A program made the translations under genes and the position numbers. From Lytechinus pictus (Eukaryota; Echinodermata; Echinoidea; Temnopleuroida; Toxopneustidae), in NCBI RefSeq assembly GCF_037042905.1, contig NC_087248.1:441501-505500 (forward strand): DNA of 64,000 nucleotides, read 5' to 3'. Below, one piece after another: positions 11,090 through 22,563 of the stretch (the first letter of the stretch is position 1; each line of letters starts with the position of its first letter). The notes beneath the pieces are model-generated. The model was not told where the DNA came from and searched no databases. It saw only the letters and a program-made list of their open reading frames with translations.

Positions 11090-13947
11090 CTGGAAGAAGA
11101 AAAAAATTATAAAATTTCTTTGACCCAGGATTGCCACATAATGCTCCACCAGCGGGCCTTGTACTAATATTTTATTGCTACCTTACAAAATAATGCTGAG
11201 CGCCTATTAAGGCAGAATGATGTTTTGGTAAGTTCTTGGTATGACCATGGACCGAACCCACGATTTTTTCAGCCTAATTTCCGCCCTGAGTTACCATACC
11301 CGGTTTACATGATCGATATGATCATTCATGTTTTCACTTCGTTCGCAGATTTGTTGTTTTACAAACACTCATGTTTAAATGTATATTGACACATTACGAT
11401 GATCATGACGTTGACTTTAAACAACGTCAACAACTTCTTCTTCTTCTTCTATTTCATTGTCTTATTATTGTTGTCATACTTGTCACGTATTGTCTAATTG
11501 GTTATGCATCATTAATTTTATTTTGTGTTAGATTGTTAACATCAACATCATTCTTGAATTTGATCATATTTGTCTCTAATGATATGAAAACATGTGCTGA
11601 TATTTAATTGAAAAAAAAATACATGCGGGCTCTTTTTTGATAAATTTCAGACGATTTTACGCGTTCTCACTAACCTTGCTGCAGACATTCTTTCTTGAAG
11701 CGACTTATGTTCCTTCATGTAGCTGGTGTTACTTCCTAGAGGCCATGTTCCCTCGGCATGAGCTTCAGCAAGGTAGACGGCTAAGAAATCGACCTGGCCT
11801 CGGTAGTCACGAACAATATCTGCAAGCGTACCACCTACTACACAGGCCTTTGAGGAGAAAGAAAGGTTTCTGATGACAAGAAATGGCATAGAGACAACTC
11901 TAACGTCCTGTACTTTAATATATATAATATAATTCTATTCGAACTATCACTTTTTTTAATGGAGGATTTCATAACAGGCCTCTACGATGGGAGAGGACAA
12001 ACAAATTCGTATTTAAATGAAATAAATGGCTGAAGTATGAATATAAAACGCCAAAATGTATTCTACCACATGCAATGAATCTACGGTAAATTGTCTCTTG
12101 CTTTAATCTTATGTCCTTAGTTCGGTCTTATCCTATATAGCTTAGACCAAAACCAGCTTTTCAACTTAAATTTACTAATTCTATTTTACCTGTTTGTCTC
12201 ATTTATTAGATAGGCTAATACTCTTTTGGCTTAATGTTAACTTGGTCATAAACAACTTCATATCCATGATTAAATAGCTAAACTGGTGTAAGACGATCTG
12301 AAACTTCTGCAGTTATGCCATAGATCATGTAGATGGTAACCTATGTTGATATTTCTATAGACCATGATAATTCTTACCCTAAGCGGGGGTCAGGAGGCTG
12401 ATGAAGACATAATCATCATCGGTCTATCCTTGTTGATATGAAGATCAGAAAGTCCTACAGTCTCGCCGGCCAGGGAGATCAGAGTGAGCTCCGGCAAGTT
12501 ACTTCCAACAGTGACCACATTTGGAGGGGGTGTTTGGGCATAAGGACCCCGTATAAACGCCCCTAATTTAATCACCTTATGGAAAATAGAAGAATACACA
12601 ATAACTCCCAATCGTATCAATTTACCATCATGACTATCGACTCTCCAAAAAGCAAGCCTTTTAAACCGATTCTTGGGTTATTGTTACTTTCACAATTATG
12701 TCATTTCAAATTTTACATCCGATTTCGATTTTCGATAATTTGCTCCCCCCCCCCCCTCTTTCCCCTTTATCGCTCCTCATTATTTCAAATCAGCTATGCA
12801 ATGGGTGGTAGTCTTGAAATTTAAGCCTGATGCATCATATAGTGGTAGTGTCTGTTTAATTTGCGTTTTATATCATATATGCACAGCATAACACCAACAT
12901 TTACAGTATTTTAGTTACGTTAAGACCTTCCCTCCAAATGCGACGATGAACATGATGAACAAGATAAAACAAAATAAAGCTCCTATCTGCAGATGTCTCT
13001 AAACATTTACACCATCATTTTTAACAGGGTTGCTAGCAATGTGATAGTAATATTCTTTTTTCATGAAGTTCATTCCTACAATTACCCCTAGGCCCCGTAA
13101 CAAAAAGGTTTGCGACGAACGCAAATATCCAGTTCCGATTGGTTCCCAAGATGTTTTCGTTTCTTTTCTTTTTATTACACATATACAACGATCTTTTAAA
13201 TTTTGTTTTATTTGGTACCTAATACCCATTAAAAATGGTCTGCATTGGATTTTACCTCTGGACAATCATTGTACGCCATGAACATCAGTTTAAGGAGGTC
13301 TGGTATTTTTCCTGGTCCTAACATATCCTTCAGGTGACCGAATCCAGTGTTATCCAGTGCTTTATAGCTTGCCTGTAGCCAGACACTCTGAGGAGAAATA
13401 TTAATATAAAACATCTAATGGTATTAATATTTTACCATCATAATCATGATCGTGACAGTGGGGATTTGTTTCGTTCTCCATTTACATAAATTCAGGAGAC
13501 ATCATTTCCTTATATCATGCGTATTCTATCAAAAACAATATTTTGATGTACGAGACTATTGGTAAGATAGCACATACATTTTATCAGATTAATATAAATT
13601 GATATTTAACTGGCAAGTAAATACAGTAGCAATCAAATACAATATTCTAATTGTGGTTTCCTTTGTCAGCCAAAATAAATAAAAGAACAAATACATCGAA
13701 ATAAATGAATAAATAAGTTAATTAATTGATTAATTTATTGATATTGTGTGTCAATTACCTGTACTTTCACTAGGACATCTGGCTTAGTGAAATCCAACCT
13801 TTCATTAAAGATTTGCTGAAACTCATCTGAGAATGCGAGTCTATTGTATTCTGAGAATACCTTAACAGCCTGCGTTGCATCGCCGAACACTTTCGGCATG
13901 TTTGGGACTCCTTCAAAATTCTCAGGCCCTTCTGGAACCTCCATCTT
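10819..13947 (-). CDS. DIO: Gene A: selenocysteine-containing deiodinase-like protein, 5 coding exons
   Basis: Joining 13942-13944 (ATG) through exons 13759-13944, 13256-13387, 12378-12575, 11675-11847 and 10819-11089 gives 319 codons plus stop, with an in-frame TGA as residue 168. Deiodinases remove iodine from thyroid hormones using a selenocysteine in a thioredoxin-like fold. Seen here: SSSAS-U-PPLR, then ACVVGG, VDFLAVYLAEAH (His202), KEHK (His219), and DQMDNLFSRM...DRVIF...GKIVYFG. The two His match the catalytic His pair of deiodinases, 34 and 51 residues after Sec (32 and 48 in human DIO1). The N-terminal 106 residues are helix-like and show no membrane segment, unlike vertebrate deiodinases. 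A is the most diverged copy in exons 1-3. All introns are GT-AG. No SECIS was found downstream. If TGA were read as stop, the product would lack the whole C-terminal half. Confidence 0.8.
11090..11674 (-). other. Gene A intron 4
   Basis: AT-rich intron with GT and AG ends on the minus strand; no inserted element recognised. Confidence 0.6.
11675..11847 (-). CDS. DIO: Gene A exon 4
   Basis: 173 nt entering in phase 0 and leaving in phase 2 (GCAAG|GTTAGT). It contains ACVVGGTLADIVRDYRGQ and AEAHAEGTW; the first catalytic His lies in AEAH and the second in KEHK. Confidence 0.8.
11848..13255 (-). other. Gene A introns 3 and 2 (around exon 3)
   Basis: 11848-12377 and 12576-13255 flank exon 3. 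A C14-type run lies near 12745-12758; otherwise nothing recognised. Confidence 0.55.
12378..12575 (-). CDS. DIO: Gene A exon 3 with the selenocysteine TGA
   Basis: 66 codons, acceptor CCATAAG and donor AGG|GTAAGA. It covers the first strands of the thioredoxin-like fold (LPELTLISLAGETVGLSDLH, then NKDRPMMIM) and the TGA at 12390-12392, followed in frame by PPLR. The frame stays open to the donor, as expected for a recoded codon. Confidence 0.8.
13256..13387 (-). CDS. DIO: Gene A exon 2
   Basis: 44 codons between acceptor TTTCTCCTCAG and donor GAG|GTAAAA, phase 0 on both sides. It reads SVWLQASYKALDNTGFGHLK and ends AYNDCPE; the KIP and AY-D-C/S-PE positions are conserved in all four copies. 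Confidence 0.7.
13759..13947 (-). CDS. DIO: Gene A exon 1 (start exon)
   Basis: ATG at 13942-13944 follows an acceptor-like ATGCATAG three bases upstream, so a non-coding exon probably lies further 5'. It encodes MEVPEGPENF... ending TKPDVLVKVQ, with donor CAG|GTAATT in phase 0. The DFTKPDVL block aligns with DFTSPEVML in B and D. Confidence 0.7.
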
Positions 13948-14027
13948 CTATGCATTAATCAGAAAGGAACAAGATACGAGATAATACTGTACATGTAACA
14001 TATTGAAAGATGTTCCTTTGTACAATT

Positions 14028-14280
14028 GGGCATCGTGCCTTTCAGTCAGCAGCACCTGTACTATGGAATGAATTGCTGAAGGCCATCACTCCTAATTTCA
14101 CATTCCTTTAATCGTTAAAACATTATTGTTTAAGAATGTTAAAGTTAAATTTACATTTAATAACTATGTTCTTATAAGTTAATAAAAATAATAATATTTA
14201 TATGTAAAGCGCCTAGAGACTGTTGAATGTTATGTGCTATATAAGTATCAATTATAATTATTGTCATTCTTCTTATTATT
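14028..14280 (+). pseudogene. 3' end of a CR1/L2-like LINE
   Basis: Reads GHRAFQSAAPVLWNELLKAI then a stop, later LKHYCLRM in another frame. 'RAF..AAP.LWN.L' is the conserved C-terminal tail of CR1/L2-like ORF2 proteins. It is followed by an AAAGCGCCTAGAGACTG and GTGCTATATAAGT tail, typical of L2-type 3' ends. Heavily decayed; lies upstream of gene A exon 1. Confidence 0.6.
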
Positions 14281-14429
14281 ATGTACTTGACGTTAGTGCT
14301 ACAAAATAATGATAGCATTAGTAATAATAATGATAATAATTAAAATGACAGGTTAGTACATTTATTTTTTTATTCCCTGAAATGTCTTATTATAATAATA
14401 ATAATAGAATACAGAAGGTACATTCCACC

Positions 14430-14850
14430 GGTAAATTGCCAATTCGTCCACCGCCAACTCGTCCACTCATCACATCGGATACCTTCATTTAGTCTAATGC
14501 CATTCCATCCATCAACATTTCGTCTAAAAACCATTTGGTCCAGTAAGCCATTGGTCCAATCATAACTTCGTCTAATCACCAGTTGATTTATGACCATTCC
14601 GTCTCATAACCAGTTGGTCTAAAGTACTCGATTTTCATTCATTTTTCAATTAACACTTAGTCTAATTAGATCAAATGTTATATGAACTAAGTGGCTATTG
14701 GGCCAACTGATTGTTAGACTAACTCGTGATTGGGCGAAATGGCAATTAGACCATGTGGATATTGGACGAACTGATGGAAGACCGAGTGATAGTAGACGAG
14801 TCGGCAATAGGACGAATTGGCACTGGGCCAAATGATAATAAACCCATTAT
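14430..14850. repeat. Foldback of TTCGTCTAAT / TTGGTCTAAT words
   Basis: Left half repeats phrases such as AATTCGTCCAC, CATTTGGTCCA and ACTTCGTCTAATCACCAGTT about every 20-22 bp. The right half (about 14650-14840) holds the same words inverted (TTAGACCATGTGG, GGACGAATTGGC). The whole can fold into an imperfect long hairpin. Related loci are at 29905-30040 and 52480-52740. Confidence 0.7.
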
Positions 14851-14914
14851 ACCACTGTCCTGAAAAACGGACCTGCGAAGAAATGATTGCAGTGGGTCAT
14901 GAAGATGATATTTC

Positions 14915-15020
14915 ACCAAATAAATAATGTGAGCACAAAGCGTGAGCTGAACATTTTTAATATCCCAAGAGAATAACTGGACGTCCTAAGCACTTTTTGT
15001 TATCATGAACAGGATAGGTT
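14915..15020. repeat. Single unit of the 105-bp hAT-internal repeat
   Basis: AATGTGAGCACAAAGCGTGA followed by CTGAACATTTTTAATATCCC and CACTTTTTGTTATC matches one period of the array at 8505-10250. Confidence 0.55.
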
Positions 15021-15277
15021 TCTTAACTAATCTACCGATATTATTAGTAAAAAATAAAATGTCCACTTGTAACCCTCTCCCGTCCCCCGAAGTGAAATAA
15101 GTACCTCATGAATAACTTTAAGTTCCCTTCCTGAAATGTTTAACCCTCTGTGTACCACGGACAGAATTCTGTCCGTGGCACACTGATAGAATAAGAAATT
15201 AATTCTCTCAATAAAAGAATTCCCACACCTGGGCATCATGAAATCTACCGTAAATGAACAATAGCATAGCAATCTTA

Positions 15278-16075
15278 CCGCCTTTTCACACATTAAAAAC
15301 AATTGTAATTTGAATGATGACTCCAATGAACAATAAGGCTAATGGCGATTTTTTTTTGCACGTGTGAAACCAAACTAGAATCACCAACGCTATTCACAAT
15401 CACGAATTCAAATTTTACTCGAGGCAAATTCCAGTTAAGTTTCATTCAAATTACGGTACAAATTTTATGTGTAAAAGGTCCGATGATTCTTAAGACGAAT
15501 TGCAATCATCATTACAATGATGATTCAAGATTCACATGTGAAAAGGCCCCTAATTACCTTGTAGTCCTTATAGCCTTCCTAATCACGCGAAATCATCTTT
15601 GAAGGCTTTAGGGCCTTTTCACATGAAAAATGTTGAATCATCATTGTGATGATGATTGCAATTCGTCTTTAGAATCATTGTACCATTCACACGTTCACTC
15701 GAAAACTGCGATTTTAATACGAATTCCTGAGCGAAGGCAGTAGAGTGTCCTTGGTGACTTGTCAATCAAACCCGATCAAAGCACTGCATCGCAAAAAAAA
15801 GAAACTACGAGCGCATGACAATTGTAATATCTACGGAAGTCCTTGAAAGGTCACGTAAGCCCCACCCCCCTGAAAAAATGTTTCGGAGGTCAATCCTTTC
15901 AGACGTAAAATTCGTACCACAATTCACCTCCAGAGTAGAATTTGAATTCGTGATTGTGATTACCGTTCGTGATTCTTTTTTGGTTTCACACTTGCTAAAA
16001 ATTCGCCAATAGAATTATTTTTTTTCACGGGAATCATAATTCAAATTACGAGTTTGGTAACGTGTGAAAGGGCGG
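15278..16075. mobile_element. Foldback MITE, TIR CCGCCTTTTCACAC, TSD TTA
   Basis: Left end CCGCCTTTTCACAC (15278) pairs with right end GTGTGAAAGGGCGG (to 16075), and both are flanked by TTA (15275-15277, 16076-16078). Long subterminal arms are also inverted: about 15340-15430 with 15930-16010, and 15490-15550 with 15610-15680. No transposase. Confidence 0.8.
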
Positions 16076-16336
16076 TTAATTGCCTGAAATCAAGTTCGCA
16101 TTATATTGCGTGTTGCTATGCCAGTCATCCAGCAGATGTCACCGATTCAGGATGTTGGTATGTAATAAGTTTAGTTTTGCTCATATTAATATCAAGACGC
16201 ATACTTAAAGTGTTATATTACTTGGATCAAAATTCGATCTGTGGCCAAAATGTTCGAGTGACATTTTGCAACGAACATTAAATATGTAATATTTAATGAA
16301 TAGATTAAAATGATATATAAACGGGGTAAATCTTAC

Positions 16337-16440
16337 CTGTAAAATGCCTTCTATTCTATGTGATCCTTCCACACACTGCCTTGCTGTGCCACCTCTCTGA
16401 ACGGTAATATGTAAATGAACACGTGACCTTGATAGCCAGC
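16337..16440 (-). other. Candidate 5' UTR exon of gene A
   Basis: A strong donor, TTTTACAG|GTAAGATT, lies on the minus strand at 16335-16336. Exon 1 of gene A has its own acceptor, so an upstream non-coding exon is expected. The 5' limit is unknown and there is no transcript support. Confidence 0.22.
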
Positions 16441-16981
16441 TCCTACATATACAGTAAATGGCGTCTTAATAGTGAACAAACAACGAGCTAAGAACTACTC
16501 AATAACAAAAAAATGAATTATGTTTTCATGGAATCCTAGCGTGTACACGAGCATGACGAGTAGGCGACCTTTTTCCAATCTGTTTTATTCAATTCAATCT
16601 GCGTGCACGTTGCTGCTTGGATTGTATTTACAGAGACAGCGATTGATCTCTTAAGCCCATTTCAAGCCAGACATGTCTGCACATAACAAAGACTGGAAAT
16701 GTTACATTACAAAACTAGTAATTCAATATTTTTTTATCGGTTACTCCTCTAGTTTAAGCTAACATTCACGGAACGCTTGATATTCGACCCGGTTTTTTTT
16801 ATAGGCATATCATCATTGTTGACATGAAAAAAAGTAAGATAAGAGAATAAAGGAAACTCATCGACAGTTCAAAATTCGGGAATCGTTGGAAATTAGCACG
16901 GATAATTACGTTTGTTTTTATTTTTCATTTTGGCAATTGAAAGTACAGCACAGAATCTGATGTCACCATATAATACACTAC
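16441..16981. other. No recognised feature
   Basis: AT-rich DNA upstream of gene A; may hold its promoter, but no core element could be called with confidence. Confidence 0.4.
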
Positions 16982-17145
16982 TTATGGCGCAGTCACATTT
17001 ACCCTACGGCGGCCGTACGGCGAGACGAAAACAGCCGTTTCAACATTTATGTACCAGCTACCTATTAGTTTGAATAAAAATTAATAAATTTGATGTTTTC
17101 GCTTCGATGTACGCCGCCGTAGGGGAAGTGTGACTGCAGCATAAA
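16982..17145. mobile_element. Short MITE, TIR GCAGTCACA...CTACGGCGG
   Basis: TTATGGCGCAGTCACATTTA and an adjacent CCCTACGGCGG at the left are repeated inverted at the right (CCGCCGTAGGGGAAGTGTGA then CTGCAGCATAA). About 160 bp; a related diverged copy is at 34190-34343. Confidence 0.75.
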
Positions 17146-17451
17146 TGAACATAACAGAATATAGATTGGATGTGCTCTAACCAGCCAATTACACTCAAGG
17201 TTGAAATAAAGTAGGACGAAAGCAAACACCACACGTGATAGATTCTCTTTTATAAGAAAATTCTTTAGAGTAATGTTAACAGCATGGAGTCTTAGCAGGA
17301 CCATATATGTATTGTCTGCTAACAATAATGATGGAACGTCACGTATTGATATTATTGTTCAGTGCCACAGGACACCGTGCAAGAAGCCTTGCCAAATTAA
17401 AGGCTCACCGCTTGACAACAATGTATACGCATTTTATCAATAAGTGCTCTA

Positions 17452-18440
17452 CAGTGCGTATCAAAAAAAAGTTTACACTTTGAAAAAGCTCTGGGATTTA
17501 AAAAATATACAACATGTGGGTCAATTTTTTCACATATAATCTTGGGTTTGGGTCTCATCTATCCGATGACAGTAAAAGTTTTGACAGAATGTTACACTTG
17601 AGTGAGCACTGTCCATTTTTGTAAAGCTCGCAGAAATCTGTTTGCGCAGAAATGCTTGTTTTCACGCTGTGTCAAGGGGAAATGGTGAAATCAAACTTAC
17701 CTTGCGAAACATTTCTCATGCAATTTCCTCGCACTTTTAGTCAATTGAAAGAAAACGGATACATTCAAGCATTTTGTAACAATTTTGCCACCCAAATTGA
17801 AATTTTAACACTTAGTAAGCACAACATTTACCCTTTTTGTGCCAGCTGAGTCTGAGGACATAACTGAGTCTGAACAGAAGTTTATAACAGACATCTCCAG
17901 CATTTTTTTCACTAAGGTTTTGTCATTCAAAGTGGGTTTACATTTCATTTTTCATTAAATACTTGTTTCTCCACACTTTTTACATGCTTGACAATCATTA
18001 ACAAAATGAAAATCGAGCCTAAGCCATTTCATGTAAATCATAGCTTAGTGTAAAGCAAATATCGTCACGATGGCCTCAGTGTGTGTGGGAGTTGGGCGGG
18101 GCACAATGCACTCTTCAAAGGGTTTTGGGCAAGGAAACAAGTTAAAAAAGGTAAAAGATACCTTCAAATCAATTTTACTAGCTAAATTACAAGTGTTCTT
18201 CATGATTAAGGTCTACCTTTATTCGCATAACCATTTCAAAGTTCTGCGCAAATCATTTTTCACTAACTTTTCAAAAGTAAGTGGTGCTCACTCAAGCGGA
18301 AATATTTTTCGACAGTTATATCGTCACTTGCTTTAATGGATCTGTACCAATGTTAAAATGTGGAAAAATCTTCAGGATATTACAAATGTATAATTTTACA
18401 GGATTTTTTCTAAGTGTAAACTTTTGTTTGATACGCACTG
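17452..18440. mobile_element. Non-autonomous Tc1/mariner element (TIR CAGTGCGTATCAAA)
   Basis: CAGTGCGTATCAAAAAAAAG followed by TTTACACTT at the left is matched inverted by AAGTGTAAACTTTTGTTTGA and TACGCACTG at the right. TA lies on both sides (17450-17451 and 18441-18442). CAGTG ends with a TA duplication are typical of Tc1/mariner. The interior is 0.9 kb with short open frames but no DDE transposase signature. Confidence 0.8.
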
Positions 18441-18442
18441 TA

Positions 18443-19066
18443 TAATGATACATTGTATTGATATTTTTCAGAATAGTCGAAATATTTATTGATATCACGT
18501 ATGATTTATCGCTTTTCAAAAAGGTGCATATCATCTTTTGTTTGCACGAAATGCTGGGCATGGGGTCAATCTAAACGGAGACAGAGTGCTTCCAAAAAAA
18601 AATCATAACCATCGATCCTTTTCACGTAACACTTTTAACGATTAAATCTTCAGTGTATTGATTGCCACCATCCTTTGTTGCCCCCTGTTAATCAAATGTA
18701 TGTATACTGTATTTTTTCATTGATATTATTTACATTCACCACCCTCTTCTCCTTTCTCTCCCCCTATTTCTCACTCTCCGCATATCATCTTTCTAACCTT
18801 TGCTATAAATGTCAGTGCATTGTATTAGCCTGCTTTATCTAATCATACATCACCTTTTTTGTATTCCTTTTCCCCCACAGTATACCTCAACTCTAACATT
18901 TCCACTTCTTTGCATTTATTTCTCCATTTCTTTTTACGGGATAGTACAAAAGTTTAAAGACTGCAATTATCACTATGGGGGTTCAGCTACCCCACTTTTT
19001 TTCTTGCGTAAACGTGTACATGATTTCATGTTATTGTTCTGCTGCCCCTGTATACATGTATTGGCC
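18443..19066. other. No recognised feature
   Basis: AT-rich, with a C/T-rich part near 18735-18960. No gene supported. Confidence 0.4.
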
Positions 19067-19765
19067 AGGGGCGTAACAGGGGTCGGTGGCCGGGGGTGGG
19101 GGGGGGGGGCAAGAGCCAAATATTTCCCGGTCATATCATGGTATGAATATGATTTTTTTATGATTGTGCCCCGAGCATTAGGGCGAAGCTCAATGCGTGA
19201 TAAGTACAAACTAGGAAGGGGGTACAGCATGGCGCGCGCAGCAAAATATTGCTTAATATAAGAGACCTGAGCAAGCAAAACGAGCGAGAAAAAAATCACC
19301 TTTTTCATGAGAATCTAACTTTGAGATTGATTTTGAAAAAAGTAGAAAATAGCATCACTTCTGTTCTCGCTTGTACCACTTTCAGGGGCCAGTGTCATGC
19401 GGATCGGGTCCGGGGCAATGGCGGCAACAGGATTTTTTATCTTGGGGTGCCAAAAGGACATTGGGGGGGGGGGGGGGGACACACAGATATTTTGCCTATT
19501 CCTCAAAATCGAGCATAAAGCGCGAACTATTTTTTTTTCTGATAAGGACTACCTGTTTGCATTAGATCATGAGGATGATTTTTCACCAAATAAATAATGC
19601 GAGCGCGGAGCGCGAGCTTAATTTTTTTTTAATTTCGAAGGTGGGGCCAACTCACTGGGGGCAAATGCCCTCCTTGCCTTCCCCCCCTTGGCGCCGTCAC
19701 TGGTCTGGGGCAGAGCCCCCGGAACCTCATGATATTTTTAAATATTACAGATGGCCACTAATTTA
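19067..19765. mobile_element. hAT-derived repeat debris with poly-G tracts
   Basis: CAGGGGCGTAACAGGGGTCG near 19067 and GGCGCCGTCACTGG near 19690 look like left and right hAT ends. Between them are two G-runs (near 19096 and 19464) and two 105-bp-family cores (near 19507 and 19598). Probably several overlapping fragments; exact limits unclear. Confidence 0.5.
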
Positions 19766-20149
19766 TCAAATCACGGCTACATACACAACACATATAACTT
19801 AAAAGCAGATGCGGATAATAAACGAAGTATTTTGAGGCCGCACAACATAGCAAATGTGGAAAAGTTAATAAAAGTCGCCAGCGAGCGAAGCGAGCTAGAA
19901 AAAATAGGCCTTTAAAAATTATCTTGAAATTGAATTCTACTTATGTGATAGAAGCTTTGGAAATTTAGCCAAAGTAAACACTCAGAGGCCTTTTACGGTA
20001 AATCTAGCCAGCATAAAACTTTACTTAGGTTAGGACATAATATAGGGGGATATAACTAGCCCTTGGCTAACCCTTGGCCAAGGATTTTTTTTGTCCTGAT
20101 TGCGACCATTATTGCATAAAATTTAGAAAGCTTAAAATAGACTAGACGT

Positions 20150-20690
20150 CATCCACCTTTCTTCCCGTTCTTTATATTTTTCAATCCTCGATCGGCAGCC
20201 CGTTTGTGTTATTTATAATTTCTTCTCTTTTTTTCTTGTCCCTTTTCTTCATATTCTGATTTTCCAATTTAGATATTGGCTCTACCTTAATTTCCCGTTT
20301 CTTTTTGCCTTTATCTCCCATTTTCCCGTCATTCTTACCCGTGCCATTGAGTCATATCTTCTGATTTTATATCCCTCTCTTGCTATCATGCTTATGTTTT
20401 AGTACTTCAGGATATTTTGTATTTCCTCACATGTTCTTCTTTCCTTCCTTTTCCAGCTTTCCTTCCATCTTCCTTATTTGTGTTCTTTCTTTCTTTCCCT
20501 TCCTTTTCATATTTCCATTTCCATTTTCCTTTCCCTTTTCCCCCTTTCCTCTCTTTCTTTGTTTCTTTCCCTTTCCAAATTTCTTTCTTTCTCCCTTCCT
20601 CTTTTTCCAGTTTTTTCTTTTTTTTTATTTTCCTGGTGAAATCCGCCAGGCCCCCCCCCCCTGCCTGTTACGCCACTGGTATTGGCGTGA
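20150..20690. repeat. Long pyrimidine-rich tract ending in a hAT-like end
   Basis: About 480 bases made almost entirely of C and T words (TTTCCC, CTTTCC). It ends at a C-run and TGTTACGCCACTGG near 20665-20680, which is the inverted CCAGTGGCGTAACA hAT-type terminus. Confidence 0.65.
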
Positions 20691-21390
20691 TCATATGATC
20701 TTTACCTGTCTTTCTCACTGCAGACAAGCAGTAGTCTAATATTTCCTTTTAATTCCAGCTCTGTAAGTTCTACCACTGTCTGAGTGAATTTGTACATGAC
20801 GTGTTTGTGATGACTGTGTGTGTGTGCGTGTGAGAGGGAAGTAGAAAGGGTAAAGGAGACGAGGGTGACACGACATATGCTCCTGCGACAATTGCTCCGG
20901 GCTATATTTTCATTTAAGATATAGGGTTACGGGTAGGATTGCAATAGGGTCTTTTATGTTAGGTTTAGGGTTAGGTTTATGGTAGGGTATACTGTACGGT
21001 AGTTGGTCATTCGATTAGTGTGTGGAATTTAGAGGGGAGCAAATGTCAGGATCCAGGAAGAGAGAGAGAGAGAGAGAGACTCCAAATAATGCTGTGAATG
21101 CCCTCATTCTGCTGAAAAAGCCCCAATCTACCAGCCATTCGTATGTTTATATAATCTTCAAAGAATCCGATGAATAAATTCTTACATATTTTTTTTCAAT
21201 TAAAAAAAATTAAGAACAAATTCTTAACGTAACGAAACGGTAAGTATTCTCATAGTCATAGCTAACATTTATAGTCACAGATAACATAAGACAATGAATT
21301 GTTTTCGTTACAATATTTAATAGAAACAAAAACATCTACTGGCAATGGTGACGAATGAATATAAACAGGACATCATTTCATATTAATCAT
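20691..21390. other. No gene; microsatellite and AT-rich DNA
   Basis: Contains a (GA)n run near 21059-21080 and a few GTTAGG/TTAGGG words near 20925-20990. It lies beyond the gene B SECIS candidate and may include its polyadenylation region. Confidence 0.45.
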
Positions 21391-21394
21391 AAAC

Positions 21395-21462
21395 GACACA
21401 AATCTTACTTTCCGTTTCCCCAGGTTTAAATTTTCTGTTGAAACTTCATTCACTTTGTTTTT
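21395..21462 (-). promoter_or_regulatory. SECIS element candidate of gene B
   Basis: On the minus strand: core ATGA at 21449-21446, then AGTTTCAACAG, then AAAA at the start of the apical loop (11-nt spacing), and a returning strand CTGGGGAAACGGA. The base helix GTTTC/GAAAC pairs well; two A·G mismatches interrupt the upper helix. A lower helix ACAAA/TTTGT lies outside. The 3' core reads CGGAAAG, giving a G-A but not the CGGATGA seen in C and D, so this is the weakest of the three. It lies about 1.1 kb past the stop codon. Confidence 0.6.
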
Positions 21463-21493
21463 GCTATATGTTATAAAACAACATCCTGTTTTG

Positions 21494-21745
21494 CAAAACT
21501 TCAATTCGTGAAACACCTTTTACATGCTCTAAACACTTAATTAATCATACCACAAGAAAACTTCAATTCGTGAAATACCTTTTTTCATGCTATAAAGACT
21601 TAATCAATCATACCTCAAGAAAACTTCAATTCGTGAAACACCTTTTACATGCTCTAAACACTTAATCAATCATACCACAAGAAAACTTCAATTCGTGAAA
21701 CACCTTTTACATGCTCTTAACACTTAATCAATCATACCACAAGAA
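21494..21745. repeat. ~62-bp tandem repeat, 4 units, next to the gene B SECIS
   Basis: Each unit contains AACTTCAATTCGTGAAA, then ACCTTTTACATGCTCTAAAC, then ACTTAATCAATCATACCACA. The word GAAAACTTCAATTC resembles GAAACTTCATTC of the adjacent SECIS, so the unit may have arisen from neighbouring 3' UTR sequence. Gene C has a single related stretch (TTACCACAAGATAAATGC) near 41770. Confidence 0.85.
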
Positions 21746-21799
21746 TGTAGAACTACTAACGATCTTCAGATTTTTTCCAAAAAAAATAATTAATGATAA

Positions 21800-21975
21800 T
21801 ATAGTCTTTAATAGAGAAACAGGTATTGAGCAGGGGCTGCACTTTTTTTCCAAAACCGTGTACAAAACGTAAAAATGACCATCTGATTATGATTTTTTTT
21901 GCATGGTCAGTCCCCCCCTTTCGGCTCAGCCCCCGCACTTTCGAAACCGTTCTGCGGCCCCTGGTAAGTGTAGGC
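21800..21975 (-). repeat. Dispersed repeat starting AGGGGCCGCAGAACGG
   Basis: Minus-strand reading AGGGGCCGCAGAACGGTTTC, then GCTGAGCC and CTGACCATGC, matches the plus-strand copy at 29661-29815. Likely a fragment of a hAT-like element. Confidence 0.6.
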
Positions 21976-22563
21976 CTACAACGAAAACCTTCAATTTGAG
22001 AGATTTGTTTTACGGCTTTCATATCTATGCCAGGAACAGTTTCATGGCGTTTTGTAATGCTGTTCTAGCATGATATCTATAAAGTGATCTATGCAAATAC
22101 TGCCCAGATCCCAATACACAGCCCTTACCGTAACCTGGCTGTATAACCCGTAAATTGATATTTGGGCTACTTTTCTTTGGTCCAATAATCATGATTCTTC
22201 TACAACCATCTTCTAACCCTGTGTTATTATTGACAGTTAGCCAATTTACCATTTTGTCGAATTACCAATTAAGCTTTCAACCTGCTATACCCTTTTCAGA
22301 TAATATTTACTTAGTGTTTAAGCAATTAGTCCAAATTTACATTTGAAAAAAAAAGATGCATCAAAAAACAGAATGACAAGTAGACGAGGTGGGAATCAGA
22401 CTAACAGTTACACATTCTTGGCGGCCTTGGCCTCTAAATAACTCACGTACACACAAAACTGAGTACAAGTGTAGATAACATTATGGATGAATTAAAGAAC
22501 GATTTTTTTATGATTTATGTATTTTTAATATCAATATATAGAACCGATTTGACCATTTGTATA
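21976..22563 (-). other. Gene B 3' untranslated region (proximal part)
   Basis: Follows the gene B stop codon on the minus strand. A 75-codon open frame at 22025-22252 lacks any recognisable motif and is not called as a gene. No extra hairpin with SECIS cores was seen here. Confidence 0.5.

Noticed and set aside
20920-20990. GTTAGGG/TTTAGGG words resembling telomere repeats
   Set aside because: Only a few irregular words; too short and degenerate for an interstitial telomere.
22025-22252. 75-codon frame on the minus strand past the gene B stop
   Set aside because: No motif, no splice context, not conserved downstream of C or D; treated as 3' UTR.
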